From NCBI GenBank assembly GCA_900553185.1, contig USCT01000003.1, forward strand, positions 1 through 64,000: a stretch of DNA of 64,000 bases, given 5' to 3'. The stretch's first letter is position 1. The number at the start of each line of letters is the position of its first letter. The DNA is from an uncultured Bacteroides sp. GTDB taxonomy: Bacteria > Bacteroidota > Bacteroidia > Bacteroidales > Bacteroidaceae. Under the pieces are notes generated by a model. It was not told the origin of the DNA. It was given only the letters and a program-made list of their open reading frames with translations, and did no database searches. Both the position numbers and the translations under genes were made by a program. Positions 25,985 to 34,309 of the stretch are shown here, one piece after another.

Positions 25985-26715
25985 CATTACGCTGCGCATT
26001 GGTAGACGATGAGCCGCTGGCTCTGAGTCTTTTAGAAAGTTATGTACGCAAAACAGACAGCCTGGAACTATGCGGCTCCTACTCGAGTGCCATACTAGCC
26101 ATGAAAAATCTTCCGGATCACCCCGTAGACTTGCTGTTTCTGGACATTCAAATGCCGGAACTGAACGGACTCGAATTCTCACGTATGGTTCCAGAAAGTA
26201 CCCGAATCATCTTTACCACAGCCTTCGAACAATATGCCATCGACGGATATCGGGTAAACGCCCTTGACTACCTGCTGAAACCTATCAGTTACAGCGATTT
26301 TATCGAGGCCATAAACAAGGCTATACAATGGTTCGAACTGAGAAAAAAAGCAGAATCTACAGAATCCGAACACGTGTCAATTCCAGAGGATTCAAAACAC
26401 ATTTATGTAAAAAGTGATTACAAAATAATCCAAATAGAATTAGATAAAATTCTATATATTGAAGGATTGAAAGACTATATTAAAATTTATACGGAAGACA
26501 GCCAGCGGCCCATTCTTTCTCTGGCCAGCATGAAAACCATGGAAGAAAAGCTCCCATCCAACCGATTTATCCGTGTGCACCGATCCTATATTGTACAGAA
26601 ATCAAAAATAAAAATCATCGACAAAGGAAGAATTGTTTTTGGAAAAGAATACATTCCTGTTTCAGACAGCTACAAACAAGAGCTTCAGAATTATGTTAAT
26701 GAACATATTATTTGA
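25981..26715 (+). CDS. LytTR-family response regulator
   Basis: 244 residues. Receiver domain 1-120 with acidic pair Asp9-Asp10, phospho-acceptor Asp55 (LLFLDIQMP) and Lys in DYLLKPI; LytTR DNA-binding domain from about 140 (YVKSDYKIIQIELDKILYIE) to 240 (FIRVHRSYIVQ, then YIPVSDSYK). Partner of the overlapping kinase. LytTR proteins bind paired direct repeats; likely targets include the adjacent efflux operon (inference). Confidence 0.94.
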   Translation: MTLRCALVDDEPLALSLLESYVRKTDSLELCGSYSSAILAMKNLPDHPVDLLFLDIQMPELNGLEFSRMVPESTRIIFTTAFEQYAIDGYRVNALDYLLKPISYSDFIEAINKAIQWFELRKKAESTESEHVSIPEDSKHIYVKSDYKIIQIELDKILYIEGLKDYIKIYTEDSQRPILSLASMKTMEEKLPSNRFIRVHRSYIVQKSKIKIIDKGRIVFGKEYIPVSDSYKQELQNYVNEHII

Positions 26716-26774
26716 GGAAAGTTCCAAATGCAACATTTTTTTTTACAACTAAATTCAACTTTTATCATGAATTT

Positions 26775-26806
26775 TTTGGACAAACTAAATTTAAGGCTTA
26801 TATTTG
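26775..26806 (+). promoter_or_regulatory. Promoter of a candidate small RNA
   Basis: Perfect TTTG (26775-26778), 20-bp spacer, perfect TATATTTG (26799-26806). No start codon with a credible frame follows before the terminator at 26888. Confidence 0.7.
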
Positions 26807-26811
26807 TGGTG

Positions 26812-26926
26812 TACATAATAAGACAGGAAGTTGTGAAATTTCCTTATTAGAATAGTTTAGTTAAGTCTAGTTTAGTTTTTGTGTTGTGATACTCCAACCA
26901 TTAGAGAATGGCTGGAGTATCTTTTT
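26812..26926 (+). ncRNA. Candidate small noncoding RNA, about 115 nt
   Basis: Bounded by the promoter just upstream and the hairpin terminator GATACTCCA...TGGAGTATC plus T5. Inside are a hairpin (AATAAG at 26817-26822 with CTTATT at 26843-26848, extended by GGAA/TTCC) and a direct repeat TAGTTTAGTT at 26853-26862 and 26868-26877, which would be single-stranded and could pair with targets. It has no open reading frame of note. Alternatively it is an untranslated tail of the LytTR gene. Confidence 0.5.
26888..26926 (+). terminator. Terminator of the candidate small RNA
   Basis: GATACTCCA (26888-26896) pairs with TGGAGTATC (26913-26921), with inner CCAT/ATGG, followed by TTTTT. Confidence 0.8.
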
Positions 26927-27029
26927 ATATTCCAAGACCTCCTCCCCTATACGATACATCCTTCAGACAGTCCCGTATTTATTCACTCCCAAATATCTTG
27001 CAGATAAAATTTCTTAACAACCCAGATAA

Positions 27030-27057
27030 AAGAAAACGCTAGAGTGATTCCCTAGCG
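27030..27057 (-). terminator. Minus-strand terminator in the gene-poor region
   Basis: CGCTAG (27037-27042) pairs with CTAGCG (27052-27057) around a 9-nt loop; on the minus strand TTTTCTTTT follows. It implies a minus-strand transcript entering from 27060-27400. Confidence 0.6.
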
Positions 27058-27111
27058 CAAAAAAACGATTAAAACTCGAGTTATGTAACCCCTCATTCAT
27101 AAAATGAAGAA

Positions 27112-27230
27112 TCAATATAACTCACCTTTTTCACTACAGTCATGAATAAGCCTTGACTCCTCATACGGAACGATCACCGTACAATCCAAGTTATCTTAAT
27201 CCAATGCAACAATCTTTCTACCTTTCTCAT
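27112..27230 (-). other. Tiny reading frame(s) with strong ribosome binding site
   Basis: On the minus strand AGGAGG (27239-27244) stands 8 nt ahead of an ATG at 27230, an unusually good Shine-Dalgarno for Bacteroidetes. The frame reads MRKVERLLHWIKITWIVR and stops at 27174. In the frame shifted by -1, an open stretch from 27189 to 27112 reads LDCTVIVPYEESRLIHDCSE and KGELY, which looks protein-like and would follow the first part if a -1 shift occurred near codon 14. It may be a decayed gene, a leader peptide or a small protein. Not recognised. Confidence 0.3.
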
Positions 27231-27480
27231 GGTGTTATCCTCCTATCAAATAAAATAGACAGCTTCATCAAAAAAGCATATCTGCAAATTCAATACAAAA
27301 AGATAGCATAAATATATTATTAGTTCAGTTTTGTCTTTAATATCAATTATTACATTTCAATATTTCAAAATAAAAAGCAATTAACTTTCACAATACAAAT
27401 ATATAACTTTATTAGATACGTGATATTCCAAACATTCAATTATCTGAAATCAACGAACAAATTATTGACTCATGTCAAGA

Positions 27481-27517
27481 AAAAGAAAAAGCCTTGCAAC
27501 AATTCCGCAGCAAGGCT
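27481..27517 (-). terminator. Terminator after the nitroreductase gene
   Basis: AGCCTTGC (27490-27497) pairs with GCAAGGCT (27510-27517); minus-strand TTTTTCTTTT follows. Confidence 0.8.
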
Positions 27518-27550
27518 CATCTTCAAGGTTTTATCCTCTACATTATTTTA

Positions 27551-28078
27551 TTACCTGATAACTCGGTAATAACCTTCTTTCCGAGGTTTGGCTTCTGCCG
27601 GTTTTTCGGCCGGATAACCCAATGCCAATGCACCTATTCCGATCAGATTCTGAGGTAATCCCCAGTCAGCAAGCAGTTTCTTTGCCTCAGGCTTTTCAAA
27701 CATTTCACGTTCACGGTGAATCCAGCAGCTTCCAAGTCCAAGAGCGTGAGCTGCCAGCATCATGTTTTCCAGAATACAACTACCATCCTGAACCGGATTA
27801 TTGGCATTTTCCGGAGCCAGTACAATGACATACGTAGGCGCATTATAATAAGGATTAAAAGAAACTCCCATCACTTCGGCATTCATTGCAGCCAGCAAGT
27901 TCATTTGTTCTTTATTCTGGACAGCCACGATGTAAGGAGCTTGCATACCCCGCGAAGTAGGAGCATACGTACCAGCCTCCAGTACTTTATTCAATTCTTC
28001 ATCCGAGATTTGCTCTGCCTTATAGCTTCTACAACTGCGACGTGTCTTGACGATCTCTAAAAAATCTTTCGCTTCCAT
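27551..28078 (-). CDS. Nitroreductase-family FMN flavoprotein
   Basis: 175 residues, typical small nitroreductase. FMN-binding features: TRRSCRSYKAEQIS at the N terminus (RRSxR), YAPTSRGMQAPY, and the C-terminal GIGALALGYPAE block. Such enzymes reduce quinones, nitro compounds or flavins with NAD(P)H in the cytoplasm; substrate cannot be predicted. It is separated from ilvC by the ilv terminator (28106-28143), so it is likely its own transcript. Confidence 0.88.
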   Translation of the reverse strand: MEAKDFLEIVKTRRSCRSYKAEQISDEELNKVLEAGTYAPTSRGMQAPYIVAVQNKEQMNLLAAMNAEVMGVSFNPYYNAPTYVIVLAPENANNPVQDGSCILENMMLAAHALGLGSCWIHREREMFEKPEAKKLLADWGLPQNLIGIGALALGYPAEKPAEAKPRKEGYYRVIR

Positions 28079-28105
28079 AACAGTCTATTTTTTAATAACA
28101 CAATG

Positions 28106-28143
28106 AGAAAAAAGCCTCAGACCCGTTGTACAGGTTTGAGGCT
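28106..28143 (-). terminator. Terminator of the ilv operon
   Basis: AGCCTCAGACC (28113-28123) pairs with GGTTTGAGGCT (28133-28143) with one G-T pair; on the minus strand TTTTTTCTC follows. Confidence 0.85.
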
Positions 28144-28167
28144 CTATGAGATTAAAAGATAAAATTA

Positions 28168-29211
28168 TCAATTATTTTCAGGGCGAAGCTTACGTACAGT
28201 CACAGCAGTCTGCCACATTTCGCTTTCCCGCAATGCTTTCAGTTCATCATTCAATTTTTCACGATAGTCAGGCTGAGAGTTTGAATCGATAGAGATCTGA
28301 GCTTCATGACCACTCTTCACACTCTGATACAATTTCTGCATAACCGGCTTGATTGCATCGTGGAACGGGCCCATCCAGTCCAAAGCACCACGCTGAGCTG
28401 TAGTAGAACAGTTGGCATACATCCAGTCCATACCGTTCTTGGCAAACAGCGGCATCAATGACTGGGTAAGCTCTTCTACTGTTTCGTTGAAAGCTTCAGA
28501 AGGTGAGTGACCGTTTTCACGCAATACTTCATACTGAGCCAGCAGCAATCCCTGGATGGCTCCCATCAGAGAACCGCGTTCACCAGTCAGGTCAGAAGTG
28601 GCTTCACGCTGGAAAGTTGTTTCGAACAGGTAACCTGAGCCGATACCGATACCCAGAGCCAATGTACGGTCCATAGCTTTTCCTGTTGCATCCTGATAAA
28701 CAGCGTATGAAGAATTCAAGCCACGACCTTCGAGGAACATTGTACGCAGAGAAGTACCAGAACCCTTCGGAGCAACCATAATTACATCAATATCCTTAGG
28801 AGGAACAACGCCTGTACGATCATTCCAGGTAATAGCAAAACCATGAGAGAAATACAAAGCTTTACCTGCTGTCAAATGTTTCTTGATGGTAGGCCATACA
28901 GACATCACAGCTGCATCAGAAAGCAGACACATGATGATGGTTCCTTTTTCACAGGCAGTTTCGATGTCGAACAATGTTTCACCCGGTACCCAACCGTCAG
29001 CAACAGCCTTTTCGTAAGTCTTACCCTGACGCTGACCAACGATTACATTGAAACCATTGTCACGCAGGTTCAAAGACTGACCCGGTCCCTGTACACCATA
29101 ACCGATTACTGCGATAGTTTCATCTTTCAAAATTTCACGTGCTTTTTCCAATGGAAATTCTTCGCGGGTTTCTACGTTTTCGATAACACCGCCAAAATTC
29201 ATTTTTGCCAT
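28168..29211 (-). CDS. ilvC: Ketol-acid reductoisomerase
   Basis: 347 residues. NADPH-dependent isomeroreductase that converts 2-acetolactate or 2-aceto-2-hydroxybutyrate to the dihydroxy acids of valine and isoleucine synthesis. The nucleotide-binding loop reads GYGVQGPGQSLNLRDNG, the middle region has VMVAPKGSGTSLR and the knotted C-terminal domain LTGERGSLMGAIQG with its metal-binding acidic residues. Last gene of the ilvD-B-N-thioesterase-C operon. The N terminus (MAKMNFGGVIENVETREEF) is longer than the E. coli type and typical of Bacteroidetes. Confidence 0.96.
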   Translation of the reverse strand: MAKMNFGGVIENVETREEFPLEKAREILKDETIAVIGYGVQGPGQSLNLRDNGFNVIVGQRQGKTYEKAVADGWVPGETLFDIETACEKGTIIMCLLSDAAVMSVWPTIKKHLTAGKALYFSHGFAITWNDRTGVVPPKDIDVIMVAPKGSGTSLRTMFLEGRGLNSSYAVYQDATGKAMDRTLALGIGIGSGYLFETTFQREATSDLTGERGSLMGAIQGLLLAQYEVLRENGHSPSEAFNETVEELTQSLMPLFAKNGMDWMYANCSTTAQRGALDWMGPFHDAIKPVMQKLYQSVKSGHEAQISIDSNSQPDYREKLNDELKALRESEMWQTAVTVRKLRPENN

Positions 29212-29255
29212 TTTTACAATCTTTTTATCACAGCTTTTGCTGTTTTAATTAATAA

Positions 29256-30011
29256 TTAAATAAATATCACTTTACTGCGAACAACGATCTCCTGATCGTT
29301 CTTCTTGATTTCAATATTATATTCATTTTCAGATACCCGTTCCTTGTAGAAAACCAGCTTATCGCCATAATAACTTTCGGCTATATAAGCCATTTCAAAC
29401 CGCCGGATACGTTTTTCCCGGAAAAGCTCCATCGGGAACAAATCCAGAATATGTTCAATGTAACGAATGCTGTTTACATGACCGTTTATATCAATGTCAC
29501 TATACTTTGCCGTTACTTCACCGGCCGGTTCCTGCTGTCCCAGCTTTATCCGTCCAGGCTTGTCAATCGGACACTCCTTGTGACAGATGTAATTAACAAT
29601 GCTTCCTTCATGCAAGGCCAGCAGATCTGCCGGTTTACGCGTATCTGTACTGATCATCGCCCAGATAGAACGGGCATATCCTATCGGTTTCCCGTTTTTA
29701 TCCAGTATGGAAAAGTTACGGTCAGTAAACAAACGGTATACGTTCTCTATCCACGTCTGTACACTGAACGATTCGTACTGAAGAGGCATCTCATCCAGTT
29801 CGACAGCCAGTCGGGACAATACCCACGTATAGTGACTTTCATTCAGCGTAGCTATTCCGAAGCCACGTTCTGTGGCATGAAAGCCGGCACAGTTCAACAA
29901 GTGGTTTCCCAGCACTCCCATAGTAAGCCTTCCGGTAAAGTCTACATGGAAAGGTTCCGCCACAAACGAGTAGGTTCCTATTTTATTCTCTTCAGTCATA
30001 AGTTCCGTCAT
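29256..30011 (-). CDS. Acyl-ACP thioesterase
   Basis: 251 residues of FatA/FatB-type double hot-dog architecture: first half to about residue 130 (GFGIATLNESHYTWVLSRLA), second half with the active-site block KYSDIDINGHVNSIRYIEHI containing the Asn-His dyad of plant-type acyl-ACP thioesterases. It releases fatty acids from acyl carrier protein. It sits inside the ilv operon, overlapping ilvN by 4 bp, between ilvN and ilvC. Since branched-chain keto acids prime the iso/anteiso fatty acids of Bacteroides, a link between the two pathways is plausible but not shown by sequence. Confidence 0.88.
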   Translation of the reverse strand: MTELMTEENKIGTYSFVAEPFHVDFTGRLTMGVLGNHLLNCAGFHATERGFGIATLNESHYTWVLSRLAVELDEMPLQYESFSVQTWIENVYRLFTDRNFSILDKNGKPIGYARSIWAMISTDTRKPADLLALHEGSIVNYICHKECPIDKPGRIKLGQQEPAGEVTAKYSDIDINGHVNSIRYIEHILDLFPMELFREKRIRRFEMAYIAESYYGDKLVFYKERVSENEYNIEIKKNDQEIVVRSKVIFI

Positions 30012-30565
30012 GATTGTTTCTCCTGCAAATACCTTTCCTTCCGATGAGCCAGGTATTCATTCACCCGCTCAAAACAGCTGGTAGAAACAGCAATACGCCC
30101 CGAACGGACAAACTGAAGCACACACTTCAAGTTTCTCAGTTCCTGATACAGTGAAGTAATGTCATCGCTCATGCCCGTCAGTTCTACAATCGAGAAGGTA
30201 GGATTCACTTCTACAATATGGGCACTGTAACGGCGTACCACCTTGGATGCTTCCGGATTTCCCTGAAATTCCGGAGTAGAAACCTTGTACATGGCCACTT
30301 CCTGCTGGAAGATTTCGTCATCGGTGAAGTAGTGAGCCTGGATCACATCCATCTTCTTTTCAATCTGACGGACCACTTTTTCAATAGAATCGGGAGTAGT
30401 CCAGCATGTAATGGTATACTTATGTACACCCTTGATAGAAGAAGCCGATACATTCAGACTCTCAATATTGATCTGCCGGCGAGTAAACACGGCCGTTATC
30501 TGATTCAAGATACCTGCAATATTTTCAGAGTGAACGATAATCGTATATAATTTCTTATTTTCCAT
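30008..30565 (-). CDS. ilvN: Acetolactate synthase small (regulatory) subunit
   Basis: 185 residues. An N-terminal ACT domain (YTIIVHSENIAGILNQITAV, then RRQINIESLNVS) senses valine, and a C-terminal ALS_ss domain follows. It activates and confers feedback inhibition on IlvB. It starts 15 bp after ilvB and overlaps the thioesterase gene by 4 bp. Confidence 0.94.
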   Translation of the reverse strand: MENKKLYTIIVHSENIAGILNQITAVFTRRQINIESLNVSASSIKGVHKYTITCWTTPDSIEKVVRQIEKKMDVIQAHYFTDDEIFQQEVAMYKVSTPEFQGNPEASKVVRRYSAHIVEVNPTFSIVELTGMSDDITSLYQELRNLKCVLQFVRSGRIAVSTSCFERVNEYLAHRKERYLQEKQS

Positions 30566-30580
30566 AATCCAATCTCTTTA

Positions 30581-32284
30581 TTAACAGTCCAAATCCAACA
30601 TCATAAAGTTTACGGAACTACCCGGAGGAGTCATCGGCAAGACATTGCCCTCTTCTACCACACGAACCTCCAGCAAGAAAGGTCCCGCGGTTTGCAACAT
30701 CTCCTGAATACCGTCATTCAGTTCTGCACGATCGGACACACGGCGCGAAGGAATGCCATACGCAGATGCTATTTGCATATAATCCGGATTCATCATCGGA
30801 GTAAACGAATAACGGCGATTAAAGAACATTGCCTGCCACTGACGTACGTTACCCAGATAATTATTGTTCATCAGAATAATCTTCACCGGTGCCTTCTGTT
30901 CCATGATTGTACCCAGTTCCTGCATGGTCATCTGCAATCCGCCATCTCCCATAAAGGCACAAACCGTGCGGTCAGGAGCTCCAAACGTAGCACCGATAGC
31001 AGCCGGCAGACAAAAGCCCATCGTACCCATACCGCCTGAAGTTACAAGGCTGCGGTCCTTGGTATATTTAAAATAACGACATGCGAACATCTGATTCTGA
31101 CCGACATCAGTTACAAGTATTGCTTCATTATGAGTAGCCTCGCTCACGGCATGAACCACTTCACCCATGTTGATCGGGCCCTCTGTCGGATAAACTTCTT
31201 TTTCGATAACTTCCTTGAATTCCTTATCGGCATACGATTGGAAGCTTTCAATCCATTCTGTATGTTTCTGCGACTGAATCAATTCCGTCAGCAAAGCCAA
31301 AGTACGTTTACAGTTACCCAGAATAGGTACATCCACCTTTACATTCTTACTGATCTCCGAAGGGTCAATATCCAGATGAATAATCTTAGCCTGCTTGGCA
31401 TACGTCTCAAGTTTTCCGGTAACCCGATCATCAAAACGCATACCCACTGCAATCAGTACATCACATTCATTGGTTTTCACGTTCGGTCCTAAGTTTCCAT
31501 GCATACCGAGCATTCCCTTGTTCAGGGGATGATCAGAATGCAAAGCCGAAAGTCCTAACAGCGTACATCCACAAGGTATATCAGCTTTCTCAATAAAAGC
31601 CTTCAACTCCTGCTGAGCACCTCCCAGTTCGACTCCCTGTCCGACCAATACCAACGGTCTTTTTGACTCATTTATCAACAGCACGGCTTCTGCCACAGCT
31701 TTTGGATCTGTCTCCGGATCCGGATCATAGCTCCGGATAAAATCAGTTATTACCGGCTCATAATCGGTCAAGTCTACTTGCGCATTCTTGGCAAAATCCA
31801 GCACTACCGGTCCCGGACGTCCGCTGCGTGCAATATAAAAAGCCCGTGAAACAGCCCATGCCACATCTTCAGCACGACGTATCTGATAACTCCATTTCGA
31901 GATAGGCTGAGTTACACCCACCAGGTCAACTTCCTGAAAAGCATCTGTTCCCAGCAGACTTGCTCCAACCTGTCCGGCTATGACAACAATCGGTGTGCTG
32001 TCAATCATGGCGTCAGCAATTCCCGTAATCGTATTGGTAGCTCCCGGGCCACTAGTTACCAGACAGACACCTACTTGTCCCGAAACACGGGAAAACCCTT
32101 GAGCTGCATGTACGGCACCCTGCTCATGACGAGCCAATATATGATTTAATTTGTCACGATGATCATAAAGGGCATCGTAAACCGGCATAATAGCTCCCCC
32201 TGGATAACCAAAGATTGTTTTCACTCCTTCATGTTCCAGCGAGCGCATCAATGCCTCCGACCCTGTTATTTTTTCCTTACTCAT
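30581..32284 (-). CDS. ilvB: Acetolactate synthase large (catalytic) subunit
   Basis: 567 residues. Thiamine-diphosphate enzyme condensing two pyruvates, or pyruvate and 2-oxobutyrate. The catalytic Glu lies in IFGYPGGAIMPVYDAL region with LARHEQGAVHAAQGFSR; the ThDP/Mg motif begins GDGGLQMTMQELGT and ends NNNYLG. FAD-site and C-terminal PP domain are intact. Second gene of the operon, 11 bp after ilvD. Confidence 0.96.
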   Translation of the reverse strand: MSKEKITGSEALMRSLEHEGVKTIFGYPGGAIMPVYDALYDHRDKLNHILARHEQGAVHAAQGFSRVSGQVGVCLVTSGPGATNTITGIADAMIDSTPIVVIAGQVGASLLGTDAFQEVDLVGVTQPISKWSYQIRRAEDVAWAVSRAFYIARSGRPGPVVLDFAKNAQVDLTDYEPVITDFIRSYDPDPETDPKAVAEAVLLINESKRPLVLVGQGVELGGAQQELKAFIEKADIPCGCTLLGLSALHSDHPLNKGMLGMHGNLGPNVKTNECDVLIAVGMRFDDRVTGKLETYAKQAKIIHLDIDPSEISKNVKVDVPILGNCKRTLALLTELIQSQKHTEWIESFQSYADKEFKEVIEKEVYPTEGPINMGEVVHAVSEATHNEAILVTDVGQNQMFACRYFKYTKDRSLVTSGGMGTMGFCLPAAIGATFGAPDRTVCAFMGDGGLQMTMQELGTIMEQKAPVKIILMNNNYLGNVRQWQAMFFNRRYSFTPMMNPDYMQIASAYGIPSRRVSDRAELNDGIQEMLQTAGPFLLEVRVVEEGNVLPMTPPGSSVNFMMLDLDC

Positions 32285-32295
32285 ACTCTTTTCCT

Positions 32296-34098
32296 TTAAT
32301 CAATAATTCTCACACCACCCATATCAGCAGAACTGACCATGCTGGCATAAGCTTTCAGTGCTTTCGATACCTGACGATTGCGTGTCAACGGTCTCATTGG
32401 TCGAGCTGCCAGTTCTTCATCGCTCAGTCTCACATTGATGCTCCGGTTTGGAATATCAATATCAATGATATCGCCATCCACAATCTTACCGATGTTTCCG
32501 CCAGCCGCAGCCTCCGGTGAAATATGCCCGATACTCAAACCCGATGTACCTCCACTGAAACGTCCGTCCGTAATTAAAGCACATTCTTTCCCCAGATGTT
32601 TAGATTTTATATAAGAAGTAGGATAAAGCATTTCCTGCATACCCGGCCCACCTTTCGGACCTTCATGAGTAATTACGACAACGTCACCGCTAACGACCTT
32701 TCCGCCCAGGATACCCTCACAGGCAGCTTCCTGTGAATCGAAGACCTTGGCAGGTCCGGAGAATTTCCAGATACTGGCATCTACACCGGCGGTCTTTACC
32801 ACACAACCATTCTGTGCGATATTTCCGAAAAGTACAGCCAAACCGCCGTCTTTACTGTATGCATGTTCGATATCACGTATGCAGCCTTCCGTACGGTCCG
32901 TATCAAGAGTTTCGTAAGTCTTGCTCTGAGATCCCATCTTATTACTGAAGACCCCTCCCGGCGCACTCGAATAAATGCGCTTGGCTTCCGAAGAGACCTC
33001 TTCCTTCATAATGCTATAGGTATCGATATCCTCAGCCAACGTATGACCGTTCACACGACGGCATGTGGTATCAAGCAGTCCTCCCTTATTCAATTCACCC
33101 AGGATATTCAAGATACCTCCTGCGCGGTTACATTCCTGAATTGAATACTTCTGTGTATTGGGCGCCAATTTACACAGACACGGAACACGGCGGCTCAGTG
33201 CGTCAATATCAGCCATCTTGAAGTCTACTCCCCCTTCATTGGCAACAGCCAACAAGTGCAGGACGGTATTGGTTGAACCTCCCATGGCGATATCCAACGT
33301 CATGGCATTCAAGAAAGCCTGACGGGTAGCGATACTACGGGGCAGCACACTCTCATCACCTTCTTCATAATATTTGAATGCATTCCTTACAATCAGTTGG
33401 GCAGCATCCTTGAAAAGCTGGATACGGTTCGTATGTGTAGCCAGGATGGTACCATTACCCGGCAGCGAAAGACCGATAGCCTCAGTCAGCGAATTCATGG
33501 AATTGGCCGTAAACATACCGGAACAGCTACCACAACCCGGACATGCACAATTTTCTATGCGTGTCACTTCCTCATCGCTCACAGAAGAATCGGCAGCCTT
33601 GATCATCGCCGTAATCAAATCGGCATTTTCACCATTAATCTTATGAGCCTCCATCGGACCACCAGAGACAAATACAGCCGGAATATTCAAACGCATGGCA
33701 GCCATCAGCATACCCGGAGTAATTTTATCACAGTTCGATATGCAAATCATGGCATCCGCCTTGTGTGCATTTACCATATACTCTACACTATCGGCTATCA
33801 GGTCACGGGAAGGAAGTGAATACAGCATACCGTCGTGTCCCATTGCAATACCGTCATCAATAGCAATTGTATTGAATTCAGCGGCATAACAGCCTAACTT
33901 TTCTATCTCGGCTTTTACCAACTGACCTATTTCATGCAAATGCGTATGTCCGGGAACAAACTGAGTGAACGAATTCACAATCGCGATAATCGGCTTGCCC
34001 ATCATCTCTCTCTTCATGCCATTGGCCACCCAAAGCGCTCTTGCGCCTGCCATCCGGCGGCCTTCCGTACTCATCGAACTGCGTAACTGGTGTTTCAT
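32296..34098 (-). CDS. ilvD: Dihydroxy-acid dehydratase
   Basis: 600 residues from the ATG at 34098 (MKHQLRSSMSTEGRRMAGAR). Fe-S dehydratase of valine/isoleucine synthesis. Cluster cysteines are visible in SNCDKITPGM and CACPGCGSCSGMFTANSM; the C-terminal GRFSGGTSGLSIGH block is intact. A longer reading starting with TTG at 34119 adds seven residues that belong to the attenuator leader, so the ATG is preferred. First structural gene of the operon, 24 bp after the attenuator terminator. Confidence 0.96.
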   Translation of the reverse strand: MKHQLRSSMSTEGRRMAGARALWVANGMKREMMGKPIIAIVNSFTQFVPGHTHLHEIGQLVKAEIEKLGCYAAEFNTIAIDDGIAMGHDGMLYSLPSRDLIADSVEYMVNAHKADAMICISNCDKITPGMLMAAMRLNIPAVFVSGGPMEAHKINGENADLITAMIKAADSSVSDEEVTRIENCACPGCGSCSGMFTANSMNSLTEAIGLSLPGNGTILATHTNRIQLFKDAAQLIVRNAFKYYEEGDESVLPRSIATRQAFLNAMTLDIAMGGSTNTVLHLLAVANEGGVDFKMADIDALSRRVPCLCKLAPNTQKYSIQECNRAGGILNILGELNKGGLLDTTCRRVNGHTLAEDIDTYSIMKEEVSSEAKRIYSSAPGGVFSNKMGSQSKTYETLDTDRTEGCIRDIEHAYSKDGGLAVLFGNIAQNGCVVKTAGVDASIWKFSGPAKVFDSQEAACEGILGGKVVSGDVVVITHEGPKGGPGMQEMLYPTSYIKSKHLGKECALITDGRFSGGTSGLSIGHISPEAAAGGNIGKIVDGDIIDIDIPNRSINVRLSDEELAARPMRPLTRNRQVSKALKAYASMVSSADMGGVRIID

Positions 34099-34121
34099 AT
34101 CTAAATTCTTCTTTATCAATT

Positions 34122-34156
34122 AAAAAGCCTCTCTCATCATCCGTGAGAAAGGCTTT
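34122..34156 (-). terminator. ilv attenuator terminator (3:4 hairpin)
   Basis: Stem AAAGCCTCTCTC / GAGAAAGGCTTT with one C-A mismatch (34124-34135 with 34145-34156), followed on the minus strand by TTTTTAATT. Positions 34143-34152 (minus CCTTTCTCAC) are also complementary to 34192-34201, which gives the competing antiterminator. It lies between the leader peptide and ilvD. Confidence 0.8.
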
Positions 34157-34178
34157 CATTCATATCATTTACGTACAA

Positions 34179-34274
34179 CTACATACACGAACCTTTCTCA
34201 CCTCTTGGTGCTTTCACCACGACGTGTACAATCTGCAGGACTGCCAGGTTAATTCGAATATCAGTTGTCATCAT
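34179..34274 (-). CDS. ilvL: ilv leader peptide
   Basis: A 31-codon frame on the minus strand beginning ATGATG and reading MMTTDIRINLAVLQIVHVVV followed by KAPRGEKGSCM. Ten of 31 residues are Ile, Leu or Val, clustered at positions 6-20, including three consecutive valines at 18-20. It lies between a strong promoter and the attenuator terminator of ilvD. When charged branched-chain tRNAs are scarce, ribosomes would stall here and the 34192-34201 segment would pair with 34143-34152, breaking the terminator. This is the classic logic of amino-acid attenuation; the assignment rests on composition and RNA geometry. Confidence 0.8.
   Translation of the reverse strand: MMTTDIRINLAVLQIVHVVVKAPRGEKGSCM
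34192..34210 (-). promoter_or_regulatory. ilv antiterminator arm and 1:2 hairpin
   Basis: On the minus strand CACC (34207-34210) and GGTG (34199-34202) form a short protector hairpin around AAGA, overlapping GTGAGAAAGG (34192-34201), which is perfectly complementary to CCTTTCTCAC in the terminator. These mutually exclusive pairings fit segments 1, 2 and 3 of an attenuator. Confidence 0.65.
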
Positions 34275-34309
34275 AATTCCCGTATTATTATTGGTTTTAT
34301 TTACGCCTA

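Larger units (their letters stand above)
26716..27550. other. 835-bp gene-poor region
   Basis: No protein-coding frame longer than about 40 codons. It contains a plus-strand promoter-to-terminator unit (26775-26926, candidate small RNA), an opposite-strand unit with a Shine-Dalgarno-like AGGAGG, a tiny reading frame and a terminator (27030-27244), and the nitroreductase terminator at its right end. The stretch 26927-27029 and most of 27260-27480 show nothing beyond AT-rich sequence. Confidence 0.7.

Noticed and set aside
26860..27300. CRISPR array search prompted by the 10-mer repeat
   Set aside because: Only two short copies with a 5-nt spacing; no array of spaced repeats and no cas genes in the window.
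32296..34119. TTG start of ilvD at 34119
   Set aside because: It lies just after the attenuator terminator; the ATG at 34098 gives the standard N terminus.
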